A stretch of DNA of 64,000 nucleotides, taken from the NCBI GenBank assembly GCA_038228295.1, contig JBBRPH010000003.1:62001-126000 (forward strand). Reading direction: 5' to 3'. Shown in pieces: positions 43,883-51,488 of the stretch. A program made the translations under genes and the position numbers. Positions within the stretch are counted from its first letter, which is position 1; each line of letters opens with the position of its first letter. The stretch is from JAICKM01 sp038228295 (lineage in GTDB: Bacteria; Chloroflexota; Chloroflexia; QHBQ01; JAICKM01). The notes beneath the pieces were generated by a model that saw only the letters and a program-made list of their open reading frames with translations, ran no database searches and had not been told where the DNA came from.

Positions 43883-45175
43883 TTGCGCGTTCTGCATATT
43901 ATCCAGCGCTACTGGCCGTTTCAAGGGGGCTCTGAGGGCTACTTTCAGGAGCTATCCGAGCGGTTGGCGGCGCGAGGTGCTGCGGTAACGGTGTTCACCA
44001 CCGATGCCTGGGATTTAGAACATTTTTGGGCCGCCGGCAAGCGGCGTATAGATCGCCCGGTCTGCGAAGTGCATGACGGCGTGACGATTCGTCGCTTTCC
44101 GGTACGCCGCCCGCCGCTGCCGCCGATCTATTTCCGCATCCTGCGCCGCCTGATGGCCGAAACGAGCGATCTCAGTCGCCTGTTGCCGCTCGATCCGTCG
44201 CCGGTGCTGCGCTTGGGTGGGCGGCTGTCGCCGTGGGTGCCTGCGCTCACGGCGGCCTTACAGGCCACGCCGCCGGATGCCTTTGATGTCGTCCATACGA
44301 CCAATATCACCCTGGAAGGACCGATTCTGGCCGCTGCCGCCTACGCCCAGCGCGCCCGTATTCCGTTGCTGATCACGCCGTTTGTCCACCTAGGCACGCC
44401 CGGCGATCGCAGTATCTTGCGCTACTACACCATGCGCCACCAGATCGGTCTGCTCAACCAAGCGACGCGGGTACTGGTGCAAACGCGCCTAGAAGGCGAC
44501 GCGCTGCGGAAGTTGGGGGTGGGCGCGGCACGTATTGTGCAGGCTGGCGTAGGAGTCCACCCGGTGCGCGTAGCCGGCGGTGACGCGGCGCGTTTTCGGG
44601 CCGCGCACGCGCTGGGGCCGGATGTGCCGCTGGTATTGTTTGTCGGCGCGTTGGCTCGTGATAAGGGTGCGATCACGCTGTTGGAGGCGACGGCGCGACT
44701 TGCTACGCAGGGCCATGATCTGCGCTTGGTGCTGATTGGCGCGACGGCGTTAGCCGACTTCGAGGTCGCCTATGCCGCGTTGCCGGTCGCCGTGCGGGCG
44801 CGGGTGCTGTTGCTCGGCTTCGCGTCGGATGAGGCCAAGCGCGATGCTTATGCCGCCTGCACGGTGTTTGCCATGCCGTCGCGCACTGACACGTTCGGCA
44901 TCACCTATCTGGAAGCCTGGCTCTATGGTAAGCCTGTGATCGGTGCAGCGGCCGGAGGGGTGCCCGAAGTGATCGCAGATAGGGTGGACGGTTACCTGAT
45001 CCCCTTCGGCGACTCTGCTGCGCTCGCCACCCGCCTGGCCGCGCTGATCGCCGACCCGGCCCTAGCCGCCCGCCTTGGCGCCGCCGGGCGCGCCAAAGTG
45101 CTGAGTACGTATACCTGGGAGCGCCAACTGCCGCGCCTATTGGCGGTGTATGACGAAGTGACCCGTAAAACGTGA
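43883..45175 (+). CDS. GT4-family glycosyltransferase
   Basis: A 430-residue GT-B enzyme. The N-domain starts VLHIIQRYWPFQGGSEGYFQELS. The C-domain has VLFVGALARDKGAITLLEA and the nucleotide-sugar site DTFGITYLEAWLYGKPVIGAAAGGVPE (E-x7-E type). It should add a sugar to a surface glycan or lipid from a nucleotide donor. The start is TTG 43883, 8 bp after the lipoprotein stop, without a clear ribosome site. A heptamer array spans its stop. It opens the glycan cluster. Confidence 0.92.
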   Translation: MRVLHIIQRYWPFQGGSEGYFQELSERLAARGAAVTVFTTDAWDLEHFWAAGKRRIDRPVCEVHDGVTIRRFPVRRPPLPPIYFRILRRLMAETSDLSRLLPLDPSPVLRLGGRLSPWVPALTAALQATPPDAFDVVHTTNITLEGPILAAAAYAQRARIPLLITPFVHLGTPGDRSILRYYTMRHQIGLLNQATRVLVQTRLEGDALRKLGVGAARIVQAGVGVHPVRVAGGDAARFRAAHALGPDVPLVLFVGALARDKGAITLLEATARLATQGHDLRLVLIGATALADFEVAYAALPVAVRARVLLLGFASDEAKRDAYAACTVFAMPSRTDTFGITYLEAWLYGKPVIGAAAGGVPEVIADRVDGYLIPFGDSAALATRLAALIADPALAARLGAAGRAKVLSTYTWERQLPRLLAVYDEVTRKT

Positions 45176-45184
45176 AACGTGTTG
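45164..45184. repeat. Heptamer array (CGTGAAA type)
   Basis: Units CGTAAAA, CGTGAAA, CGTGTTG cross the stop of the GT4 gene. A small GCGCCGA/TCGGCGC dyad follows (45184-45198). Confidence 0.65.
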
Positions 45185-45235
45185 CGCCGAGTCGGCGCTG
45201 TAGTGGCGCTGCTTGCTGCACCAGGGAATCATTAG

Positions 45236-45560
45236 ATGCAGGATGATGCACCCGCCTTCGATGAGAGCCGTGCTTCAGCTTTGCTGGGCAAGCATACGGT
45301 TAGCGGGCTGACCTATTGTGATCAGCATGATGATGTTGTTGAGCGACTTCAGTTCCATGGAGATATTATCAGGATTGATGAGCAGTGCGTTACTATTAGG
45401 CTGCGTGGGTCAGGTGAAGAGTTTACACTGCCGCCCCGATTTGTCTGCCTTTGTAGAGGCTCCTGCCGGCGAATACCGGTTTCGCACAACGGGCGAAGTA
45501 GTTGTCAATCCCGACCTGATGACACAATGGACGATTGAAGACCCACCCACAGATGACTGA
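45236..45560 (+). pseudogene. Small conserved protein interrupted by a +1 frameshift
   Basis: From ATG 45236 the frame reads LLGKHTVSGLTYCDQHDDVV, RLQFHGDI and SGEEFTLPP. It then continues sensibly only in the next frame as DLSAFVEAPAGEYRF, TTGEVVVNPDL and TQWTIEDPP, ending at 45560. The break lies in a run of four C at 45434-45437, where three would restore one open frame of about 107 codons. The joined product resembles a widespread uncharacterised cytosolic family with a GEEFTLPPDL core. It could be a real mutation or a sequencing error. The restored frame overlaps the downstream GT2 start, which supports its reality. Confidence 0.7.
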
Positions 45561-46839
45561 TGACTCCCTACCGACCGCTGCTGTGGTGGTAGTCAACTAC
45601 AATACACCCGACGAGGTGCCGGGCTGCCTAGCAGCACTGGCGGCGCTTGATTATCCGCGCCTGACCGTGCTGCTGGTGGATAACGGAGCGGACGGCGGTC
45701 GGGTGGTGGATTTGGGACATCGCTATCCGGCCGTGCGTGTGCTGACCGCGCCGCGCAACCTGGGCTTTGCCGGCGGGGCGAACCTGGGCTGGGCGGCCAC
45801 CGATGCTGAGGTGCTGGCGGTGGTTAACCCCGATGTGCGGGTGCAGCCGGGTTGGCTGCGGGCGCTGGTAACGGGGCTGCGCGACCATGCGGATCAGCGG
45901 GCGGGGATTGTCGGCGGCAAGCTGCTCTATCCCGACGGGCGGGTGCAGCACGCGGGCGGCTTGTTTGCTTTCCCGGCGGCGAGTACGATGCTTATCGGGC
46001 GCGGCGAAGCCGATAGCGTGGCTTTTGCCCACGAACGCGAGATGCCCTATGTCACGGGCGGCGCGCTGGCGATCACCCGTGCCGCCTACACCGAGTTGCG
46101 CGGCTTCGATGCAGGCTATTGGCCGGCTTATTTTGAGGATCTAGACCTTTGCACACGCGCTTGGGACGCGGGCTACTCCGTTTGGTACATCCCGACGGCA
46201 GTGGCGACGCATACCGAGTCGGTATCGCTGACGCACGGCGGGCCGGCTTATTTTCGCGCCTATAGCCGCAACCGGCTGCGCTATGTGCTGCGCCATTACG
46301 ATGCGGCCCAGATCGTCGGTGCTTTCGCGCCCGCCGAAGAAGCCCGCTTACGCGGCGACCTGGACCCCGCCGACCGTACCGGCAGCCTGAATCTCTACAG
46401 CGATGCCGCCGGTCTAGCGGCTTTGCCGGTCCCACTGGGCGATGCACCGCCGCCGCTGCCGCCGGTAGACCCCACGCCGGCGGCCCTGCGTCACACACAA
46501 TTGACCGGTATGGTAGCCGAAGTAATGGGCACATGGCGGGTGCAGCCCCAGCCGTTCCGTTCGCGGGTGCCGGGCCTGGCTTGGTTGCGTACCCGGCTCA
46601 ACAACCTCTGGACGCGGCCCTACCTGGACCCGATCTTGGCGCAGCAAATCGAGTACAATGCAGCTCTAGCGCGCACGGTGCGCGAATTGGCCGCCCAGGT
46701 GAGCGGTTTGGAAGGGGCGTTGCTGGTGCGCCTGGGCTTGGCAGACGCGCAGGATGCGGCGGACGTAAAACGGCGGTCGGCGGGTGGTGCTGGTCGGGCG
46801 TCAACCGGCAGTGACGACGCATCAGGTGTCGGCAGTTAG
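45553..46839 (+). CDS. GT2-family glycosyltransferase with extra C-terminal module
   Basis: The 428-residue protein has a GT-A domain (1-280): VVVVNYNTPDEVPGCLAAL, NLGFAGGANLGW, VVNPDVRVQPGW and a late EDLDLCTRAWDAG, like rhamnosyltransferases of surface polysaccharides. The last 140 residues form a helical module (WTRPYLDPILAQQIEYNAAL) also found in the small protein at 47397. ATG 45553 is preferred over TTG 45535 because it overlaps the upstream stop by 8 bp. Ends just before a heptamer array. Confidence 0.92.
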   Translation: MTDDSLPTAAVVVVNYNTPDEVPGCLAALAALDYPRLTVLLVDNGADGGRVVDLGHRYPAVRVLTAPRNLGFAGGANLGWAATDAEVLAVVNPDVRVQPGWLRALVTGLRDHADQRAGIVGGKLLYPDGRVQHAGGLFAFPAASTMLIGRGEADSVAFAHEREMPYVTGGALAITRAAYTELRGFDAGYWPAYFEDLDLCTRAWDAGYSVWYIPTAVATHTESVSLTHGGPAYFRAYSRNRLRYVLRHYDAAQIVGAFAPAEEARLRGDLDPADRTGSLNLYSDAAGLAALPVPLGDAPPPLPPVDPTPAALRHTQLTGMVAEVMGTWRVQPQPFRSRVPGLAWLRTRLNNLWTRPYLDPILAQQIEYNAALARTVRELAAQVSGLEGALLVRLGLADAQDAADVKRRSAGGAGRASTGSDDASGVGS

Positions 46840-46840
46840 C

Positions 46841-46882
46841 CACCTTACACCTTACAACTGACCACCGCCGACTGCCGACCGG
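46841..46882. repeat. Degenerate heptamer array, six units
   Basis: CACCTTA twice, then CAACTGA, CCACCGC, CGACTGC, CGACCGG in one 7-bp register. It fills the gap between the GT2 and cupin genes and abuts the cupin ribosome site. Confidence 0.65.
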
Positions 46883-46894
46883 AGAAAGTACACT

Positions 46895-47320
46895 ATGACC
46901 GAGATGCGCCGTTTTGGATCGGAGACAGCGACCCCCTTACCCAACCCGCAGATCACGGGGATCCGGGCAGTGGTGATAGCGCAGGCCGAATCGCTCCAGA
47001 GCCGGGTAGATGATCCCATCTGGATCGAGCGGTATAAAGGCAAGCCGCTGATCCTGCACAATGAAGGATCGGTAGCCTGCCTCTATTTTGAGGTGAACGG
47101 CGCGATTGACGAGCATGATGCACCTGATGACATCCTGTTCCTGGTGATCGAGGGCAGCGGTTGGGTGCGCGTCGGTGGACCGGACGGCGAATCCATGGCC
47201 GTGCAGGCGGGTGACGCAGTGCGTTGGCCGCCCGGCATTCTGCATAAAGCCTGGACTACTGATACGCCTATGCAGGCGCTCACTGTCCACTATCATATGC
47301 CGCCGGCTGGACTAGGTTAA
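46895..47320 (+). CDS. Cupin-domain protein
   Basis: A 141-residue single cupin barrel. The first motif region is SVACLYFEVNGAIDEHDAPDDILFLVIEGSGWVRVGG and the second is VQAGDAVRWPPGILHKAWT. Metal ligands appear reduced (one clear His in each half plus Glu/Asp), so enzymatic activity is uncertain. Within a glycan cluster it might be a sugar epimerase-like or regulatory cupin. GGAGAAAG supports ATG 46895. Confidence 0.85.
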   Translation: MTEMRRFGSETATPLPNPQITGIRAVVIAQAESLQSRVDDPIWIERYKGKPLILHNEGSVACLYFEVNGAIDEHDAPDDILFLVIEGSGWVRVGGPDGESMAVQAGDAVRWPPGILHKAWTTDTPMQALTVHYHMPPAGLG

Positions 47321-47348
47321 CATAACAGGATATAATCCATCCTATGGA

Positions 47349-47376
47349 TAATTCAGAACTCAGGACTCGGAACTCG
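47349..47376. repeat. Heptamer array (GAACTCR type)
   Basis: Units TAATTCA, GAACTCA, GGACTCG, GAACTCG lie at the 5' edge of the next gene and may be translated. Confidence 0.7.
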
Positions 47377-47396
47377 CCGCCGACCCAGCGGTTGCG

Positions 47397-47861
47397 TTGG
47401 CTGAACTGCGCGCGCAGATCCAGGCACGGCGGGCGCGGCTGGGCGGCGGCGCGGATAGCGGCACGGCGGGCGACGATTTCAGTTTGGGCCAATTGCGCCA
47501 GAGAGTGGACGAGGTGAACGATCTCTGGTTCGTCAGCGCCCACCTGCCGATCACCTGGCGTGTGCCCGGCATCGGTACGGCTCTGGCCTACGCGCAAAAG
47601 GCCACTCGTGTGCTGCTGCGCTGGTACATCAATCCCATTGTCGAGCAACAAAATCGCTTCAACAGCGCCGTCGCCCGTGCGCTAGTCGAAACCACCGCCT
47701 ACCAGGAGCGTCTGACCCGCGAATGGCAGCGCCTGGACGAGCGTGTGCTGGCGCTGGAGCGGATCGCCGGTCGTCAGTCAGCGGTCGTCAGTAATGCGGC
47801 GCCGGCGGGCGGGCAGGGGGCAGGGGCCATTAGTGGCGATCCTACGGAGCCTGAGCAGTGA
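47397..47861 (+). CDS. Small helical protein sharing a module with the GT2 C-terminus
   Basis: A 154-residue helical protein of unknown function. Residues 50-100 (LPITWRVPGIGTALAYAQ, then YINPIVEQQNRFNSAVARAL) match the tail of the GT2 enzyme at 45553. The in-frame start is TTG 47397 without a ribosome site; coding-like sequence (ELAADPAVALAEL) continues upstream to a TAA at 47349. ATG 47344 is in another frame, so the original start may have been lost or shifted by the heptamer array there. A second heptamer array encodes part of the C-terminus. It probably belongs to the glycan cluster. Confidence 0.7.
   Translation: MAELRAQIQARRARLGGGADSGTAGDDFSLGQLRQRVDEVNDLWFVSAHLPITWRVPGIGTALAYAQKATRVLLRWYINPIVEQQNRFNSAVARALVETTAYQERLTREWQRLDERVLALERIAGRQSAVVSNAAPAGGQGAGAISGDPTEPEQ
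47768..47795. repeat. Heptamer array inside the 3' part of the small helical gene
   Basis: Units CGGTCGT, CAGTCAG, CGGTCGT, CAGTAAT are translated as part of a Ser/Val/Ala-rich tail. Confidence 0.65.
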
Positions 47862-47878
47862 GCAGGAACCTTAATAGG

Positions 47879-47913
47879 CATCACGCATTACGCAGTATGC
47901 AGTACGTTTCACG
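47879..47913. repeat. Heptamer array (CATTACG/CAGTACG type)
   Basis: Units CATCACG, CATTACG, CAGTATG, CAGTACG, TTTCACG fill the gap before the next GT4 gene. Confidence 0.8.
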
Positions 47914-47924
47914 AGTAAGCTGTC

Positions 47925-48983
47925 ATGGCAGGTAAGCGACTCCTGCACATCGCGGTTTGCACCGCCCAGGTGCCGTTTGTGCAAGGCGGCAACGAGGTGC
48001 TAGTGAGCGGGCTAGTCTCCGCACTGCGGGCGCAGGAGCATACCGTGGCCGAGATCGCCCTGCCCTTCAAGTGGTATCCGCGCGAGTCGTTCGTCGGTAG
48101 TGTGCTGGCCTGGCGGATGATCGATATCCACGAGGCTAACGGGGTGCCGGTGGACTTGGTGATCTGTACCAAGTTTCCTTCCTATGTCGTGCAGCACCCG
48201 CGCAAAGTGGTCTGGCTGGTCCACCAATACCGCCAAGCATACGATTGGTACGGCACGCCCCTGAGTGATCTGACCGCCACGCCCGACGATCTGCGCTTTC
48301 GTCGCTGGCTGACCGACCTGGATCGCAAAACGATTGGCGAGGCGCGCGACATTTACGCCATTTCACGTAATGTCGCGGCGCGCTTGCAGCGTTTCAACGG
48401 CTTGATGGCTACCCCCCTTTACCCACCACTGCGTTCCGGCTTCCATCCCGGCCCGACAGGGGACTATGTGTTGCACCTCAACCGGCTCGATGCCGCCAAG
48501 CGGGTAGATCTGTTGTTGCGGGCCGCCGCGTTGTTGTCAAAAGACATAGCCCTTAAGATCATTCTTGCCGGAGAAGGGCCGGCCAGAGCAGACTTAGAGC
48601 GCTTGGCCGCAGCGCTGCAGTTGGGCGAGCGGGTGCGCTTCTTGGGGCGGGTGTCCGATGCCGAGGCATTTGATCTCTACGCCGGAGCGCGGGCGGTGTA
48701 CTATGCGCCGGTGGACGAGGACTATGGCTTCGCCACGGTGGAGGCGTTTGCGTCGGGTAAGCCGGTGATCACCACCACGGACGCGGGTGGCGTGTTGGAA
48801 TTTGTCGAGGATGGCGTGACCGGTTGGGTGACTGCGCCCGACGCAGCCCGTGTGGCTGAGTCGCTGGCCCAGGCGGCGGCTGATGGGGCGCGTTGCGCCC
48901 AATTGGGTGCCGCAGGGCAGACTCGCGTAGCCGGCATCACTTGGGCAGGCGTGGTGGATACGCTACTGGCGGGGGGCCGTTGA
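47925..48983 (+). CDS. GT4-family glycosyltransferase
   Basis: A 352-residue GT-B enzyme. The N-domain has PFVQGGNEVLVSGLVSAL. The C-domain has LHLNRLDAAKRVDLLLRAA and DEDYGFATVEAFASGKPVITTTDAGGVLEFV, the retaining GT4 signature. Its stop TGA shares one base with the ATG of the next GT4 gene, so the pair is translationally coupled. The start lacks a strong ribosome site and lies just after a heptamer array. Confidence 0.92.
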   Translation: MAGKRLLHIAVCTAQVPFVQGGNEVLVSGLVSALRAQEHTVAEIALPFKWYPRESFVGSVLAWRMIDIHEANGVPVDLVICTKFPSYVVQHPRKVVWLVHQYRQAYDWYGTPLSDLTATPDDLRFRRWLTDLDRKTIGEARDIYAISRNVAARLQRFNGLMATPLYPPLRSGFHPGPTGDYVLHLNRLDAAKRVDLLLRAAALLSKDIALKIILAGEGPARADLERLAAALQLGERVRFLGRVSDAEAFDLYAGARAVYYAPVDEDYGFATVEAFASGKPVITTTDAGGVLEFVEDGVTGWVTAPDAARVAESLAQAAADGARCAQLGAAGQTRVAGITWAGVVDTLLAGGR

Positions 48984-50449
48984 TGCGCCTAGCCTATTTC
49001 AGCCCGCTCAACCCGATACAGTCGGGCATCTCCGACTACAGCGAAGAACTGCTGCCCGCGCTGGCCGCACAAGGGGCTATGCTCGACCTGTACATAGACC
49101 GCTACCGGCCCAGCAATCCGATTGTGACGAGTGCCTTCCGTGTGCTACCGGCGCGTAGCTTTGCGCGTGAGGCGCGCCGGCAGCCTTATACCATGCCGAT
49201 TTATCAGATGGGCAACAGTCCGGCCCATGCCTATATCTACGAACGACTGCTGCGGACTCCCGGTGTGGTGGTCTTGCATGAATACGTGCTGCACCACCTG
49301 CGGATGTGGATGGCCTTGCACCGCGGCAAAGGTCGCGCCTATCTGGAAACGATGGCGACGACCTACGGTGCGGCGGGCCGACAGGCCGCCGAGCGCGTCT
49401 TGCTGGGCCAACTGCCGGAAGCCTTGTTCGAATTTCCGCTAGTCGAAGAAGCAGTGACCGCTGCACGCGGGATCATCGTCCACAGCGCCTACATGGCCGA
49501 GCAGGTGCGCCGCTTGCGGGCCGATGTGCCGTTGGCGGTGGTGCCGATGGGCGTGCCGCTACCGCCGTTGCTACCCCAGGCAGATGCGCGCGCGCGCTTG
49601 GGTCTTGATCCGGCGGCCTTTATCCTAGCGTCTATCGGGCACCTCAACCCCTACAAGCGGCTGAACGTGGCCTTGCGCGCCTTCAAGGCGTTTGCTATGC
49701 AACACCCGCGCAGCCTGTTCTTGCTGGTCGGTAGCCGTTCGCCCAACTACAATGTAGATCGCCTGATCGGGATGCTCGGCCTGGGCGACCGCGTGCGGGT
49801 GATTGGTTATGCGCCACCTGATCAATTTTCCGACTATCTGGCCGCGTCGGATGTGTGCATCAATCTGCGCTTTCCGACGGCGGGTGAGACCTCGGCGGCG
49901 TTGCTGCGAATCATGGGCGGCGGTAAGCCGGTGTTGGTGTCGCGCGTCGGCTCGTTTAGCGAATTGCCGGATACGGCGGCGGCCAAAATTGACATCGGAG
50001 GCATCGAGGAAGAACTGCTGCTCGAAACGCTGCTGCTGCTGGCCCACCGCCCCGACCTGCGGGCGGCGATGGGCCAAGCCGCCCGCCGCTATATCGCCGA
50101 ATCGCATACCCTGGCCCAGTCCGCTGCCGGCTATGTGCGCTTCGTGGCCGAGTTGGTGGGTGACCGGGAGGCCGTGGCGCGGCTTGCCCCGTCACTACAA
50201 CCTGCCTGGCTTGATCTGCTGCCGTCGGCAATTCCTGATTTGTCGCCCGTGGCACAGCCCGCAGCTCCGCTACCCTCTGCCCGTCCTGCTCCGCCGCCCC
50301 AGACGCAGCCGGCTGCGCCATCCCACCCCGCACCCCGCACCCCGCACCCCGCACTTGACGTGTTGGCGACGGCGGCGGCAGATTGTGGGGTAGCGGCAGA
50401 CGACCCCACTTTGCCGAGCTTGCTGGCGCGGTTAGCGGGGTTGCTGTAA
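48983..50449 (+). CDS. GT4-family glycosyltransferase with Pro-rich tail
   Basis: A 488-residue GT-B enzyme starting MRLAYFSPLNPIQSGISDYSEELL. The C-domain shows SIGHLNPYKRLNVALRAF and LRFPTAGETSAALLRIMGGGKPVLVS. ATG 48983 is chosen because it overlaps the previous stop and begins the conserved fold; the longer frame adds 30 unrelated residues. The tail (from about 430) is Pro/Ala-rich and includes a stretch encoded by four exact heptamers. It ends 2 bp from a convergent gene. Role: last step of the surface glycan cluster. Confidence 0.92.
   Translation: MRLAYFSPLNPIQSGISDYSEELLPALAAQGAMLDLYIDRYRPSNPIVTSAFRVLPARSFAREARRQPYTMPIYQMGNSPAHAYIYERLLRTPGVVVLHEYVLHHLRMWMALHRGKGRAYLETMATTYGAAGRQAAERVLLGQLPEALFEFPLVEEAVTAARGIIVHSAYMAEQVRRLRADVPLAVVPMGVPLPPLLPQADARARLGLDPAAFILASIGHLNPYKRLNVALRAFKAFAMQHPRSLFLLVGSRSPNYNVDRLIGMLGLGDRVRVIGYAPPDQFSDYLAASDVCINLRFPTAGETSAALLRIMGGGKPVLVSRVGSFSELPDTAAAKIDIGGIEEELLLETLLLLAHRPDLRAAMGQAARRYIAESHTLAQSAAGYVRFVAELVGDREAVARLAPSLQPAWLDLLPSAIPDLSPVAQPAAPLPSARPAPPPQTQPAAPSHPAPRTPHPALDVLATAAADCGVAADDPTLPSLLARLAGLL
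50325..50352. repeat. Heptamer array ACCCCGC x4 within the GT4 tail
   Basis: Four exact ACCCCGC units in a row are translated as PAPRTPHPA. The unit differs from the ACTCCGC unit at 22139 by one transition. Confidence 0.9.
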
Positions 50450-50451
50450 GG

Positions 50452-51450
50452 CTACAGGCGGCGCGCGCGCTTTTGCAAGTCGCGCAGATCCTGTCGCAGG
50501 CTGGGCGAGAGGCCCTGCGGGCTACTGCCGCCGTCTAGTCCACGGGTCGCGCCTTCAGGCCCGGCGCTTGTCGGAACCTCTGCGGCTTTGTCGACAATAG
50601 CGGCGGCCTGATCACCGAGGTCGGCGGCGGCGGCTTTCACGCGCGCCGTTTCGTTTGTGGCTTGTGCGGCTTGCGCGGTGGCGGCTTGGGCCTGCGCCTC
50701 GCTGGGAATGCGGCCAAAGTAGTAGCCCACCACCACGCCGCATAGGGGAGTAATCAACAGCAAAATGTTTTTAGCGTTATCGCCGGCGTTCCCGCTAACG
50801 ATCGCGTAGGTCGCCAGCAACACCGTGCCGCCGACTAGCGTCACGGCGAGGATCGCGGCGACCCATTCCTTGAAGCGTGTGCCGTTCCAGCCGTCGGCGG
50901 GCGGCGGGGGGGTAGGGACGGGGGTATTCGCTATTTGGCTCATCGGGGTAGACTCCTTGACTGCGTTGAGGGGCTGGAGTTGCGGCGCACGCGGTACGGA
51001 TGCGGTTTGCACGGCCGGCTCGACGGCGATTTGCTGCGAAGGCGTGGATGTGCCGGTGACTACCAGGGAATCGCGTAGGACGGGATCGGTTGGTCCTCCT
51101 GCCGGCGATGCGGGCGTGGGATCGTCCGGCGTGGGTACGATAACGACCGGCGCAGGCGCTACAGCAACCGCGGGCGCAGGCGCTGCGCGCGTGGCTACGG
51201 TGCCGGCCGGCGCGCCAAAGGTTGCAGGGTCGGCTTGCGCCATGATCTGCTGCACTAAGGGGTAGCGCCGCAGCAAGGCGTTGAGGTCGGCAGTCGCCTG
51301 ATCCTGTTCAGCCTGAGTCGTCGCACTACGGGCTGCCCCATTGAGCCGGTTGTACTCGTCGGCAAATGCCGGGGCATCCGCGCCTAAGGCGCTCTTAATC
51401 AGCATGGCATTTTTATTGATCGCGGTGATAATGTCGGTTGAGTCCGGCAT
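50452..51450 (-). CDS. Hypothetical two-TM protein with helical N-terminal domain
   Basis: Not recognised. The 332-residue product has a helical N-terminal region (about 5-80; AINKNAMLIKSALG, LNALLRRYPLVQQIMAQ), a Pro/Ala/Val-rich linker, and two TM helices (about 195-220 and 230-250: FKEWVAAILAVTLVGGTVLLATYAI; NILLLITPLCGVVVGYYFG). An Ala/Gln-rich coiled coil follows and the tail is basic. AAAGGAGG precedes ATG 51450; a preceding in-frame TTG is ignored. It lies 38 bp downstream of the CHAT peptidase gene on the same strand, so it is likely a partner or target. Confidence 0.78.
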   Translation of the reverse strand: MPDSTDIITAINKNAMLIKSALGADAPAFADEYNRLNGAARSATTQAEQDQATADLNALLRRYPLVQQIMAQADPATFGAPAGTVATRAAPAPAVAVAPAPVVIVPTPDDPTPASPAGGPTDPVLRDSLVVTGTSTPSQQIAVEPAVQTASVPRAPQLQPLNAVKESTPMSQIANTPVPTPPPPADGWNGTRFKEWVAAILAVTLVGGTVLLATYAIVSGNAGDNAKNILLLITPLCGVVVGYYFGRIPSEAQAQAATAQAAQATNETARVKAAAADLGDQAAAIVDKAAEVPTSAGPEGATRGLDGGSSPQGLSPSLRQDLRDLQKRARRL

Positions 51451-51488
51451 CAAAAAGCCTCCTTTGCGATTGGGTGCGTTCAGGTGCG

